Assembly: GCA_910578185.1 (NCBI GenBank)
Contig: CAJTPN010000006.1
Coordinates: 2,111-66,110 of the forward strand
DNA length: 64,000 nucleotides
Origin: an uncultured Acetatifactor sp.
GTDB lineage: Bacteria > Bacillota > Clostridia > Lachnospirales > Lachnospiraceae
Reading direction: 5' to 3'
The first letter of the stretch is position 1, and each line of letters starts with the position of its first letter. Positions 51,158-60,817 of the stretch are shown here, piece after piece. The notes under the pieces are model-generated. The model saw only the letters and a list, made by a program, of their open reading frames with translations. It was not told where the DNA came from and did no database searches. Position numbers and translations under genes: made by a program.

Positions 51158-51186
51158 TATGTATATATATCGGCATTTTTTATCAA
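51158..51186 (-). promoter_or_regulatory. Candidate promoter of the coiled-coil/cwlD/pst unit
   Basis: -35 TTGATA (51186-51181), 17-nt spacer, -10 TACATA (51163-51158), about 100 nt before the start. The hexamers are moderate matches. Confidence 0.4.
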
Positions 51187-51207
51187 AACTTTACCGCCTC
51201 ATGCAAA

Positions 51208-51247
51208 ATCGCGTACATATGTGTCCATAAACACACTTGTACGCGAT
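51208..51247 (-). terminator. Terminator-like hairpin after the ABC exporter operon
   Basis: ATCGCGTACA and TGTACGCGAT pair perfectly over 10 bp, with inner TGTGT/ACACA, 30 nt past the ABC gene stop. Only TTTT follows. A direct repeat CTGCTTCACCC (two copies near 51250 and 51270) lies next to it. Confidence 0.6.
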
Positions 51248-51277
51248 AACCTGCTTCACCCAAGCAAAAGAACTGCT

Positions 51278-53053
51278 TCACCCGGCAAACTGAGAATGGT
51301 ACAACGTCGCATAAAAGCCGTTTTTGGCAAGCAGCGTCTCATGACTCCCCTGCTCTATGATGTTGCCGTCCTTCATCACCAGAATGATATCCGCTTCCTG
51401 AATGGTAGAGAGCCGATGGGCTACAATAAAGCTGGTCCTGCCCTCCATCATTTTCGCAAAAGCATTCTGAATCCGAAGCTCCGTCCTGGTGTCAATGGAT
51501 GATGTAGCTTCGTCCAGTATCAGCATTGGAGGAAGGCATAGCATCACTCTGGCAATGCACAGCAACTGTTTCTGCCCTTGGGACAAACTGCCCCCGTCCT
51601 CCGTGATCAGCGTATCGTAACCTTCCGGCAAACGCTTGATAAAGCTGTGGGCATGGGCGGCCTTTGCGGCCTGCACTACCTCTTCCTCAGACGCGTCCGG
51701 CTTACCCATGCGAATATTGTCCCTGATGGTGCCGGCCCGCAGCCAAGTCTCCTGTAGTACCATACCATAGCTGGTGCGCAGACTCCCTCTCGTAATCTCC
51801 CTGATTTCCGTGCCGTCCACAGCTATCCTTCCGCTGTCCACATCATAAAAACGCATAAGTAAATTAATTAATGTAGTCTTGCCGCAGCCGGTGGGGCCCA
51901 CAATGGCCACTCTCTGCCCCGGCTTTACCTCCAGATTAAAGTTCTCAATTAACTTCCTTTCAGGTACATAACTGAAATACACATTTTCCAGGCTCACATT
52001 ACCCTTGGCGTCCGTAAGCATTCTGGCCTCAGGGCTGTCCGGCGTCTGAGGTTCCTCGTCGATAAGCCTGAATATCCTTGATGCACATGCCAGGGCATTT
52101 TGCAGTTCCGTCACAACCCCTGAAATTTCGTTAAAAGGCTTTGTATACTGATTCGCATAGCTTAAGAAACAGGAAAGCCTTCCCACGCTGATGCCTCCGC
52201 TAATCGCCACAAACGCACCGAAAATCCCTACACTGGCATAGACAAGACTGTTTACAAAACGGGTTGCCGGATTGGTGATGGAAGAAAAGAAAATTGCCTT
52301 CAGAGAACACTTTTCCAACCTGCCATTGATCTCCGCAAACTGACTTCTAACTGCCTCCTCCCGTGAAAATGTCTTCACCACTTTTTGATTCCCGATCATC
52401 TCCTCAATCAAAGAGGTCTGCTCTCCTCTGGTCTCAGACTGCTGTTTGAACATCTTATATGTTCTGGTAGCAATAAATCTGGCAACCAAAAAGGAAACCG
52501 GAGTGATACATACCACCACCAGCGCGATGGGAATATTGGTGATAAGCATAAACAGAAGCGTTCCCAATATGGTCAGCACACCGGTAAACAGCTGGGTAAA
52601 GCCCATAAGCAGACCGTCCGCAAACGTGTCCACATCAGCGATGACCCGGCTTACGATATCCCCGTAAGCATGGGCATCCAGATATTTCAGGGGGAGCTGT
52701 TCCAGCCTGTGAAAGGCATCCTCCCTGATATCCTTCACCACATGGTAAGTAATATGATTATTACAGGTATTCATCACCCATTGGGCTGCCGCCGTAACCG
52801 CCATTGCAATTCCTATCTTTATCATCATGGAATAAATGCCTGAAAAGTCCACCAGCCCCTTATCGATCAACAAATCTACCGCATCGCCTGTCAAAATAGG
52901 AATGTAAAGGGTCAATGCAACCGTAACCGCCGCCAGAATAAGCGAAAAGCCCACCAAAAGCCAATATCTCCGAATATAACGCAGCACTTGACGCAAAGCC
53001 GCCATCTGAGAGTTACCTTTTACCGAATTATTTCCCTTGTGATCCGTCGCCAT
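51278..53053 (-). CDS. ABC transporter, fused membrane and ATPase half-transporter (second subunit)
   Basis: 591 aa type IV exporter half: six membrane helices (about 27-310), then ATPase with Walker A GPTGCGKTT, signature LSQGQ (non-canonical for LSGGQ), Walker B MLILDEATS and D-loop SSID. It starts 2 nt after its partner ends; the pair likely forms a heterodimer of the BmrCD/LmrCD or lipid/peptide exporter type. Substrate unknown. Confidence 0.92.
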   Translation of the reverse strand: MATDHKGNNSVKGNSQMAALRQVLRYIRRYWLLVGFSLILAAVTVALTLYIPILTGDAVDLLIDKGLVDFSGIYSMMIKIGIAMAVTAAAQWVMNTCNNHITYHVVKDIREDAFHRLEQLPLKYLDAHAYGDIVSRVIADVDTFADGLLMGFTQLFTGVLTILGTLLFMLITNIPIALVVVCITPVSFLVARFIATRTYKMFKQQSETRGEQTSLIEEMIGNQKVVKTFSREEAVRSQFAEINGRLEKCSLKAIFFSSITNPATRFVNSLVYASVGIFGAFVAISGGISVGRLSCFLSYANQYTKPFNEISGVVTELQNALACASRIFRLIDEEPQTPDSPEARMLTDAKGNVSLENVYFSYVPERKLIENFNLEVKPGQRVAIVGPTGCGKTTLINLLMRFYDVDSGRIAVDGTEIREITRGSLRTSYGMVLQETWLRAGTIRDNIRMGKPDASEEEVVQAAKAAHAHSFIKRLPEGYDTLITEDGGSLSQGQKQLLCIARVMLCLPPMLILDEATSSIDTRTELRIQNAFAKMMEGRTSFIVAHRLSTIQEADIILVMKDGNIIEQGSHETLLAKNGFYATLYHSQFAG

Positions 53054-53055
53054 GT

Positions 53056-54831
53056 CTATTTTCCCCCTTTCTGCGCCTGTCCGTCGAAAGCTTTTGCGGC
53101 CTTCAGCCGCTCCTCCGGATATTGAGAATAATAGATTTCCTGATATACCTGACAGTTTTTCAACAATTCCTCATGGGTTCCGATACCTGCCATCTCACCG
53201 TCGTCCATGACTATGATCTTATCCGCATGGCGAATGGAAGACGCCCTCTGGGAAACGATAAAGGTGGTGGTATCTCCCTGCAGCCCCCGCAGTGCTTGCC
53301 GCAGCTTCGCATCCGTGGCGTAATCCAGGGCGGAGGCGCTGTCGTCTAAGATCAAAATCTCCGGCCTGCGCACCAATGCTCTGGCAATGGTCAGCCTCTG
53401 TCTCTGGCCTCCTGACAGATTCTTACCGTTTTGAGCCACTTCCGCGTCCAACCCTCCCGGCTTGCCTTCCACCACTTCCCTTGCCTGCGCCGTGTCAATG
53501 GCACGCCACATTTCCTCCTCCGTTGCATCCGTTTTCCCCCACTGCAGATTGCTGCGGATCGTACCCTTGAAAAGCACCGCTTTCTGGGGAACCATCCCAA
53601 CACAGCCTCTCAGTTCTTCCTCCGGAATCTGCCGGATATCCCTGCCCTTAAAGCGAACCGAGCCTTCCGTCACAGGATAAAAGCCGGGGATCAGATTGAT
53701 CAGAGAAGTCTTTCCTGACCCTGTACCGCCGATGACTCCCACCGTCTCTCCCCGGTTAACCGTGAAGCTGATCTCATGAAGAGTTTCCGCCCCCGCTCCC
53801 GCATAAGTCAGGGATACATGGTCAAACTGCAAAAGAGGCGCGGACGTAACGTCAGCACAATACGCTTCCAGTGCCCCTGCCGGATTTGTGTTTTGAATCT
53901 CAAACACGCCCGCCACACGGTCCGCGCAGGCAAGGGCCTTGGTGATTGTGACAATCAGATTTGCCAGCTTAATCAATTCCACCAGAATCTGCGACATGTA
54001 ATTGATAATGGCAATCACTTCCCCCTGGCTCAAGTTTCCCACATTTACCTGAATGGCGCCCACATAGATCAGCACAATAATGCCTCCGTTTACAATCAGA
54101 TATGTGACCGGATTCATAACCGCGCTGATCTTCCCCACAAATATCTGACTGTCCGCAAGGGCTTTCGTATATCCCATAAATCTGGCTTCTTCTTCCGCCT
54201 CCTTATGGAATGCTCGAATGACGCGCACACCGGTAAGATTCTCTCTGGTTACGCCCAACACCTTATCCAGTCCTGACTGTACCTTTTTATACAAGGGCAT
54301 GGTCCAGATCATAATGCCAAACACCACAATCGCCAGCAGCGGAATCACCACAACAAATACCAGCGCGCTCTTTACGTCTATGGTAAAAGCCATGATCATC
54401 GCGCCAAACACAATAATGGGTGAGCGCAAAAACAGACGCAGAACCATATTCACACCTGACTGCACCTGATTGATATCGCTTGTCATACGAGTAATCATGG
54501 TGGAGGTTCCCACTCTGTCTATATTGGTAAAGTCAAGACCCTGGATGTGGTCAAACAAAGCCTGACGCAGTTTTGTAGAAAACCCCACCGCAGCCTTGGC
54601 GGCAAAAAACTGGGCCGTGATAGACGAAACCAGCCCAACCACTGCCAAAACGACAAGGTACAGTCCCATCTTTCCAATATATCCCATATCTTTATTTACA
54701 ATTCCCACGTCTATGATATTTGCCATCACCAGAGGCACCAGCAACTCAAAAAACGCCTCAAGCAATTTAAAGAGCGGCGCCAGAACGGACTCTTTCTTGT
54801 AGCTGCTTAAATATTTCATTAACCTTTTCAT
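53056..54831 (-). CDS. ABC transporter, fused membrane and ATPase half-transporter (first subunit)
   Basis: 591 aa half-exporter: six helices (about 17-300), Walker A GGTGSGKTS, canonical signature LSGGQRQRL, Walker B EILILDDSAS with Asp-Asp where Asp-Glu carries the catalytic Glu. That suggests one degenerate ATP site, as in heterodimeric exporters. ATG at 54831 overlaps the stop of the upstream phosphopantetheinyl transferase (TAATG). Confidence 0.92.
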   Translation of the reverse strand: MKRLMKYLSSYKKESVLAPLFKLLEAFFELLVPLVMANIIDVGIVNKDMGYIGKMGLYLVVLAVVGLVSSITAQFFAAKAAVGFSTKLRQALFDHIQGLDFTNIDRVGTSTMITRMTSDINQVQSGVNMVLRLFLRSPIIVFGAMIMAFTIDVKSALVFVVVIPLLAIVVFGIMIWTMPLYKKVQSGLDKVLGVTRENLTGVRVIRAFHKEAEEEARFMGYTKALADSQIFVGKISAVMNPVTYLIVNGGIIVLIYVGAIQVNVGNLSQGEVIAIINYMSQILVELIKLANLIVTITKALACADRVAGVFEIQNTNPAGALEAYCADVTSAPLLQFDHVSLTYAGAGAETLHEISFTVNRGETVGVIGGTGSGKTSLINLIPGFYPVTEGSVRFKGRDIRQIPEEELRGCVGMVPQKAVLFKGTIRSNLQWGKTDATEEEMWRAIDTAQAREVVEGKPGGLDAEVAQNGKNLSGGQRQRLTIARALVRRPEILILDDSASALDYATDAKLRQALRGLQGDTTTFIVSQRASSIRHADKIIVMDDGEMAGIGTHEELLKNCQVYQEIYYSQYPEERLKAAKAFDGQAQKGGK

Positions 54832-55661
54832 TACATGTCCCTCTCTGAATACAAAAATTGGCAGATTGCCATACTGTAACCCTTGATCTCCCCATATTCT
54901 CTCCAAACCAGTTTTCTGCCCTCCGGTGTCTCTTCCGTTCCCGGAAGCAGATTTACTTCCAAAGCCCCCGCTATTCCTCTGCCGGTCAGCTTTCCATAGG
55001 CTTCTTTTCTTGTCCAGAGTCGATAAAAAAGCGCCTCTCTCTCCTCACCGCACGCCTGCAGCGCACTGACCTCATCGGCCGAAAAAAAGCGCTGGGCAAG
55101 CCGCTCCATGCCGCCCGCCCCGTGCTGTTGAATATCCGCGCCGATCTCCCGTGTGGAAACGGCACAAATTACATAATTTCCCGAATGAGAAAGATTAAAA
55201 TAAAAAGGATCGCCCTGCAGATATGGCTTACCGTTGGCTCCGTACCGATACTGCAGAGCAAGCGGCACGTTCAGACGTCCAAGCAGCTCCGGAAATGTAA
55301 AGCACATCAAATCACAGACAGATTTAACCTCTTGCGTTTTCCCAAAGCTTCCCACTCCCTTCTCCGTCAACCCAGCCGCAATACCATTCTTCTCCGCCAG
55401 TGCTGTCTCTTGCCGCCAGGATTCTGTATGCTCCCCTGTGTACATGGCCTCTCTCATTGCGTACTGCATCAAAAGCCCCGCCCCCAAGCATGCCGCCCGG
55501 GGACGCACAGACTTTATATGATCCGCTTTTTTCCGCCGTTCACAATCCACTTTGTCAAACGCTTCCGCCAACAGACTTTCACAACTTTCCACGCCTCCCC
55601 CCCGCTCTTTCTCTGTCCCTGGAAAGTCTTCTATGGAGAGCAGATAAATCCTGTCCTGCAT
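54831..55661 (-). CDS. 4'-phosphopantetheinyl transferase, Sfp type
   Basis: 276 aa. Transfers phosphopantetheine from CoA to a carrier protein Ser. Family motifs FNLSHSGNYVICAVS, GADIQ (metal Asp kept, the following Glu of GIDIE replaced by Gln), RFFSADE and FYRLWTRKEAYGKLTG are present. No NRPS, PKS or acpP lies in the window, so the carrier is unknown. Coupling by TAATG to an exporter pair is suggestive, not proof, of a secreted product. Confidence 0.88.
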   Translation of the reverse strand: MQDRIYLLSIEDFPGTEKERGGGVESCESLLAEAFDKVDCERRKKADHIKSVRPRAACLGAGLLMQYAMREAMYTGEHTESWRQETALAEKNGIAAGLTEKGVGSFGKTQEVKSVCDLMCFTFPELLGRLNVPLALQYRYGANGKPYLQGDPFYFNLSHSGNYVICAVSTREIGADIQQHGAGGMERLAQRFFSADEVSALQACGEEREALFYRLWTRKEAYGKLTGRGIAGALEVNLLPGTEETPEGRKLVWREYGEIKGYSMAICQFLYSERDM

Positions 55662-55729
55662 ATTTTGTACCGTCCTGTTTCAACGTTTCCGTACCTTCGT
55701 ATTTCAAAGTATGCCTTTACGAATTTGCC

Positions 55730-57526
55730 CTACTCCGTAACGCGCAGGTGCAATTCTTCCAACTGTTTTTCATCCACCGTCCCGGGCGCTTCCGACATCA
55801 GACAGGATGCGTCCTTTACTTTGGGGAACGCGATTACTTCCCGGATATTGTCTGTCTTCGCAAGCTGCATTACAAAGCGTTCCAGACCGATCGCAAGCCC
55901 CCCATGGGGCGGCACGCCATATTTAAAGGCATCCAACAGAAAACCAAACTGTTCATAGGCCTTTTCTCTGGAAAAGCCCAGCGCCTCAAACATCCTTTCC
56001 TGCACGTCGCTCTGGAAAATTCTCACGCTGCCGCCTCCCAGTTCCATTCCATTGACCACAATATCATAAGCCTTCGCCCGCACCTTACCAGGATCCGACT
56101 CCAATAAATCCAAATCTTCCTCCATTGGCATGGTGAACGGATGATGCATGGCAACAAATCTTTCTTCCTCATCGCTCCACTCAAACTGCGGGAATTCCGT
56201 CACCCAAAGGAAATTGTATACATTCTCATCCAACATCTCAAGCTGCTTTGCCAGTTCCACACGAAGCGCTCCCAAAACGGACCACACCAGCTTCAACTTA
56301 TCTGCGGCAAAGAGAAGCAAATCTCCCGGTTCTCCGCCCATGGCATCCACCAGCCCCTTTAACTCCTCTTCCGTCATAAACTTGGAAAAAGAGGACTTAT
56401 AGCTCCCATCAGACTGTACAGCCAGATATGCCAGTCCCTTCACGCCATATCCCTTTGCAAATTCCACCAAAGCGTCGATCTTTTTCCTGGGCATCTGGGC
56501 CTGCCCTTTCACATTGATGCCCCTGACGCTGCCGCCAGCCTCCAGGGCTCCCGTAAACACGCCAAAACCGCAGCCTTCCACCGTCTTGGAAACATCCACA
56601 AGCTCCATGCCAAAGCGCGTATCCGGTTTATCGGAGCCGAAACGGTTCATTGCCTCATTCCAGGTCATTCTCTTAATAGGCAATTCCACCTTAAGACCAA
56701 TGGCTTCCTCACAGACTTTCGCCACCATCCTCTCAGTTACGTCGATCACATCCTCCATGTCTACAAAGGACATTTCCAGGTCAATCTGCGTAAATTCGGG
56801 CTGCCTGTCCGCACGGAGGTCCTCATCACGAAAACATCTGGCTATCTGAAAATATCTATCATATCCGGAACACATCAGCAGCTGCTTAAAGATTTGAGGA
56901 GATTGGGGCAGAGCATAAAATGAACCAGGATGTATACGGCTTGGCACCAGATAATCCCTCGCCCCTTCCGGCGTAGACTTATTCAAAATAGGGGTCTCTA
57001 TCTCCCAGAATCCCTCCTCCTTCAAAAATGCATGGACAGCGGAAGACATCCTGCTGCGCAGCATCAGTTTTTCCTGCAGATCCGGTCTGCGCAGATCCAG
57101 ATACCGATATTTCAGCCGCAGCTCTTCCTTTGTCCTGGAATCCGATTCAATAGGGAAAGGCGGCGTCTCTGCCTCGGACAGAATTCGCAGCTGTTCCGCC
57201 CGCACCTCAATCTCTCCGGTAGCCATATTCTCATTAACCGCATTCTTTGCCTCCGCCCCGGCACGCCGCTCCACCCTGCCGGTTACAGCGACCACAAACT
57301 CACTGCGCAATTTCTCCGCCTTTGTAAAGTTTTCTTCTCCGCAGTCCTTTTCCTCAAATACTACCTGCAAAATCCCCGCCCTGTCGCGCAGATCCACAAA
57401 AATCAACCCACCTTTATTCCGCTGCTTCTGTACCCAGCCCATGACCGTTACATTCTCGCCCGCGTTTGCCGCTGAAAGCTCCCCGCAGCGATGGGTCCTC
57501 TTTAATCCTTTCATTGACTCTGCCAT
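55730..57526 (-). CDS. aspS: Aspartyl-tRNA synthetase
   Basis: 598 aa class II synthetase: N-terminal OB anticodon-binding domain (VTVMGWVQKQRNKGGLIFVD), motif 1, motif 2 (FRDEDLRADRQPEFTQID), bacterial GAD insertion domain and motif 3 (GLAIGLERFVM). No T-box leader precedes it; the hisS-aspS gap holds a hairpin element. ATG at 57526 with GGAG 10 nt upstream. Confidence 0.97.
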   Translation of the reverse strand: MAESMKGLKRTHRCGELSAANAGENVTVMGWVQKQRNKGGLIFVDLRDRAGILQVVFEEKDCGEENFTKAEKLRSEFVVAVTGRVERRAGAEAKNAVNENMATGEIEVRAEQLRILSEAETPPFPIESDSRTKEELRLKYRYLDLRRPDLQEKLMLRSRMSSAVHAFLKEEGFWEIETPILNKSTPEGARDYLVPSRIHPGSFYALPQSPQIFKQLLMCSGYDRYFQIARCFRDEDLRADRQPEFTQIDLEMSFVDMEDVIDVTERMVAKVCEEAIGLKVELPIKRMTWNEAMNRFGSDKPDTRFGMELVDVSKTVEGCGFGVFTGALEAGGSVRGINVKGQAQMPRKKIDALVEFAKGYGVKGLAYLAVQSDGSYKSSFSKFMTEEELKGLVDAMGGEPGDLLLFAADKLKLVWSVLGALRVELAKQLEMLDENVYNFLWVTEFPQFEWSDEEERFVAMHHPFTMPMEEDLDLLESDPGKVRAKAYDIVVNGMELGGGSVRIFQSDVQERMFEALGFSREKAYEQFGFLLDAFKYGVPPHGGLAIGLERFVMQLAKTDNIREVIAFPKVKDASCLMSEAPGTVDEKQLEELHLRVTE

Positions 57527-57541
57527 TTTCTTTGTTCTCCT

Positions 57542-57647
57542 ATTTTAGTTCCGCCCCTTCTCTACTACGCCCCTATGGGGAAGAAACTCACATCCGCACA
57601 AAACGCTGATGTGTTTTCTTCCGGGCGTTTCCGTTTCGGGGCTGTTT
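57542..57647 (-). repeat. Intergenic hairpin element, copy 3 (hisS-aspS)
   Basis: Minus-strand RNA: CA-GCCCC pairs with GGGGC, followed by bulge GGAAC and T, then AAATAG ahead of the aspS ribosome site. An inner stem GAAGAAA..CACATC / GATGTG..TTTCTTC adds a long arm. Its 5' end (AACAGCCCCGAAACGGAAAC) closely resembles the copy at 5016-5087. Confidence 0.65.
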
Positions 57648-57657
57648 TATTCGTTCC

Positions 57658-58920
57658 CTAATTTTTCAACGCTTCCTTATAAAATTCTTCAAATTCTTCA
57701 TATCCTTCCGCCTGGAGCTGCCCTTTCTGGAACTTTTTGTTTTTATTCATCCGCGCCACAAGCACCTGCGTTCCTTCCTTACGGGCCTCCTGAGCCTTTG
57801 CGATAATCTCACATAAGGCTTGACCGCCCACTCCCTTCTCAATCAGATAGGCCTTCTTTCTTGGCTTATCCGGAACCTGGAAACCACTCTCTGTTAACAC
57901 CATGATAATGCGCTCAAACCCTATCGAAAAACCGCATGCCGGTACCTCATTCCCTGTAAATTTTCCCACCATCCTGTCATATCTGCCTCCGCCCCCACAG
58001 CTTCCGCCAAACTCCGGTATGGCAATTTCATAAATGGTACCCGTATAATAAGACATTCCCCGCACCAGAGCAGGGTCAAATACCATTTCAAATTCACAGG
58101 ATCTGGTGGCGCGGACACTTTCTATGATCTCCCGCAGGCCCTCCAGAACAGAAGTATCCAACAGCCCTTCCAGCTCTCTTTCCAGATAAGCCACACCGTC
58201 CTGCTCCTGTCCCAACTTCCGATAGAGTTCCAAATACTTTTCCACCGTCTCCCGCTCTAAGCCATTTTTCAACAACTCCTCTTCCACACCTTCAATACCG
58301 ATCTTGTCCATTTTATCCAGTGTGATAAATACGCTGTCATGTACCTCATCCGGAAAACCGCTGTAAGCTGCCATTGCCTTTAACAGCCGCCTGTCATTGA
58401 TCCGAACTTCAAATCCCTTAAACCCAAGCCTTCCCAAAGTGGTGGTGGTGGCAAGAATCAGTTCGATCTCCGCCAGATTAGACGGTTCTCCGAAAATGTC
58501 AATATCACATTGCATAAACTGACGATATCGCCCTTTCTGTGGCTGTTCCGCTCTCCACACATTTCCAATCTGCAGCGCCTTAAAAGGAGACGGAAGCTGC
58601 GCCGCGTTATTGGAATAATATCTTACCAACGGCACGGTCAGATCATAGCGAAGGCCGCTGTCCACCACATCCTCCTCCCTGGCCGCATCCGCCAAATTTA
58701 ATTTCTCACCGCGTTTTAAAATTTTATAAATCAGCTTTTCATTGTCGCCGCCCTGCTTATTAGTCAGATTGGCGATACTCTCCACGCTTGGCGTATCGAT
58801 TGAGGTAAAGCCAAACTTCCCATACGTATCCTTGATTACACCTATGACATAATCTCGAATCTGCATCTCTGACGGCAAAATATCTTTCATCCCTCTGATG
58901 GGTTTTTTATTAAGCGCCAT
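57658..58920 (-). CDS. hisS: Histidyl-tRNA synthetase
   Basis: 420 aa class II synthetase: N-terminal motif 1 (PIRGMKDILPSE), motif 2 (GNVWRAEQPQKGRYRQF), His-specific motifs LVRGMSYYTGTIYE and GGGGRYD, motif 3 GFSIGFERI, and a C-terminal anticodon domain. The ATG follows GGAGAGG closely. Confidence 0.97.
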   Translation of the reverse strand: MALNKKPIRGMKDILPSEMQIRDYVIGVIKDTYGKFGFTSIDTPSVESIANLTNKQGGDNEKLIYKILKRGEKLNLADAAREEDVVDSGLRYDLTVPLVRYYSNNAAQLPSPFKALQIGNVWRAEQPQKGRYRQFMQCDIDIFGEPSNLAEIELILATTTTLGRLGFKGFEVRINDRRLLKAMAAYSGFPDEVHDSVFITLDKMDKIGIEGVEEELLKNGLERETVEKYLELYRKLGQEQDGVAYLERELEGLLDTSVLEGLREIIESVRATRSCEFEMVFDPALVRGMSYYTGTIYEIAIPEFGGSCGGGGRYDRMVGKFTGNEVPACGFSIGFERIIMVLTESGFQVPDKPRKKAYLIEKGVGGQALCEIIAKAQEARKEGTQVLVARMNKNKKFQKGQLQAEGYEEFEEFYKEALKN

Positions 58921-58950
58921 AGTTCCTCTCCTCTTCCGCTTTTTTTTCTT

Positions 58951-58982
58951 ATTATAATATATTTTTTTTCATCAACTGTCAA
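58951..58982 (-). promoter_or_regulatory. Candidate hisS promoter
   Basis: Perfect -35 TTGACA (58982-58977) with overlapping -10 options TATATT (15-nt spacer) and TATAAT (20-nt spacer), about 35 nt before the hisS ATG. The short leader rules out a T-box. Confidence 0.45.
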
Positions 58983-59112
58983 TATTTTTGTGGCGATCCC
59001 AAAAGGGGCCAAATGGCATTGATGGTGATTATGACAAACACTGCCGAGAAATTAAAACACGCCTCCAACAACTTCTCTGTATTGCTGCCATGATACTTCT
59101 GCACGCAAAATA

Positions 59113-59138
59113 CCGGGGTCAAAAATCTTTAACCCCGG
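59113..59138 (-). terminator. Terminator after rsiV
   Basis: CCGGGGT and ACCCCGG stem with a 12-nt loop, followed on the minus strand by TATTTTG, 35 nt past the rsiV stop. Confidence 0.6.
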
Positions 59139-59173
59139 CATCTGCAGGCTGCAGACAGATAAGTCGTATCACC

Positions 59174-60100
59174 TCATTTCCCCTTCTTATCAGCGCACAT
59201 AATATCGCTCAAAACTTCTTTCGGGATTTCAAATTCCACCACTCCCATATACATCGGCGCCACATCTCCCTCCTGAAAAGCTATTACCACATTTCCCTTC
59301 TCATTCAGATAAAAAGAAGTCTCCTCCGTAATGGACTCAAAATCCATACCTTCTATATCCGAATCCAGCCAATACTTCTTCTGTTCATCTTCCCTCATCT
59401 GCCGCCGCATTTGCTCCTTAATATTGTCACTGATTCTTGCAATATAGTCCGCTCCGTCCGCAAACAAATCTTTTAACCGCATCCGCTCTCCGGTCTTCAA
59501 ATCCACCGTATAGTAATAATTTTCTTCGTACCCGCTGGCCATGGCCTGATAACAGATTAATTTCAAGGTAAAATAATCCTGGGTTGTGGACATGATCTCG
59601 CTCTTTACCTCAAGATCCCTATACCCCAGTTCATTCTGTGCATACTCCATAAATTCCCGCCGCAACGCATCCGTAATCGTTTCAATTTCACGGTTTATTT
59701 CATCCGCTGTTTTCTCCAGCTGCTCCTGCAGCAAAGCATCCCCTGCCTGCTTTCTAATTTCTACATGGGGAATCTCCACATCCGCTTTGTGCCTGTCATC
59801 CTGATACCGATAGCTGCGAAATGTCACCACACTGATCAACTGGCCAATAAACGGTACCTGTTCCATGGCATGTGCAATTACGGGCGATGCATTTGGTAAA
59901 ACGACAAATGTGATAGCCAATGCGGCTGCAGCCGTCACACACTTCATCCAATATCCCCTTATCAGCTCCCTGCGGTTTTCCTTCTTTGCCTCCGCCACCC
60001 TTCCGCGCAGCCTCTCCAACTGCTCATCCGACATCTGTACTGCAAAATATTCTGTTTTCAATCTCTTCAATACCTCTTCCGTCTGTTTCCCATCTTCCAT
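59174..60100 (-). CDS. rsiV: RsiV-like anti-sigma factor (DUF4163/DUF3298)
   Basis: 308 aa: cytosolic N-terminus that would hold SigV (about 1-50), one membrane helix (CVTAAAALAITFVVLPNASP), then VIAHAMEQVPFIGQLISVVT, closely resembling RsiV, and an extracytoplasmic DUF4163-DUF3298 region. In Bacillus and C. difficile this protein binds lysozyme and is then cleaved to release SigV. ATG at 60100, GGAGGG 7 nt upstream. No oatA or dltA-type target gene is in view. Confidence 0.88.
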   Translation of the reverse strand: MEDGKQTEEVLKRLKTEYFAVQMSDEQLERLRGRVAEAKKENRRELIRGYWMKCVTAAAALAITFVVLPNASPVIAHAMEQVPFIGQLISVVTFRSYRYQDDRHKADVEIPHVEIRKQAGDALLQEQLEKTADEINREIETITDALRREFMEYAQNELGYRDLEVKSEIMSTTQDYFTLKLICYQAMASGYEENYYYTVDLKTGERMRLKDLFADGADYIARISDNIKEQMRRQMREDEQKKYWLDSDIEGMDFESITEETSFYLNEKGNVVIAFQEGDVAPMYMGVVEFEIPKEVLSDIMCADKKGK

Positions 60101-60228
60101 ACTGTTTCCCTCCGTTCCGGTGCCGCAACGCCCCAACCGGACAATCTCTCTGCCATCCCATACCTGCGCCACCCCCGCCATTTCCGCACAGATATCATGT
60201 GCCTCTCATTCCCTTTCAACAACAGATC

Positions 60229-60741
60229 TCATTCATCCGACAATCTAATGCGAAGCTTTTTCATACTTCGATATAATCTGCTCTTGATGGTACTCAAATT
60301 CTCGTTCAGAATTTCGGCAATTTCCTCCAGCTTTTTATCTTCAAAGAACTTCATCACAATAATTGCTTTCTCCTGCTTTGGAAGCGCGTCCAACGCATCC
60401 TGTAAATCCACTTGGGTATAATCATCGTCCGCCGCAAATTCTGCCTCGTTTCCCCGCGCTTCCTGAAGGTAATCGTAGGATTCAAACCTGGGCTGCTTTA
60501 AGAAGTTAAAGGTCTCATTCAGCATAATGCGATATACCCAGGTTCTTGCATACTCCGGATTACGCAGCGTGTGACTTCCCCGCAGCGCCTTGTAAGCACC
60601 GTTTTGCACTATATCAAACGCATCCGCCTCATTGTGCACATAACTATATACCAGTCTGTAATATTGATTATACTGTTCTAACACCACCTTCTCTATGATT
60701 TCTTCGTTGCTCTTTCTGTTTTTTCCACTCAAAATCTGCAA
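60229..60741 (-). CDS. sigV: ECF sigma factor SigV-like
   Basis: 170 aa: region 2 (EQYNQYYRLVYSYVHNEADA, FDIVQNGAYKAL) and region 4 (LPKQEKAIIVMKFFEDKKLE, LNENLSTIKSRLYRSMKKLR). Paired with an RsiV homologue, it should control lysozyme and envelope stress. TTG start at 60741 has AGGAGG 9 nt upstream. Confidence 0.9.
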   Translation of the reverse strand: MQILSGKNRKSNEEIIEKVVLEQYNQYYRLVYSYVHNEADAFDIVQNGAYKALRGSHTLRNPEYARTWVYRIMLNETFNFLKQPRFESYDYLQEARGNEAEFAADDDYTQVDLQDALDALPKQEKAIIVMKFFEDKKLEEIAEILNENLSTIKSRLYRSMKKLRIRLSDE

Positions 60742-60817
60742 ATTTGCTCACCTCCTCTTTTGCGCTTCCCTCCGCTGCAAATTCGGCGCCTATGGGGATT
60801 ATTTCACTACCTAATGA

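Noticed and set aside
57527..58982. T-box riboswitch before aspS or hisS
   Set aside because: No GGTGG-type T-box sequence; the hisS leader is too short and the aspS gap is the hairpin element.
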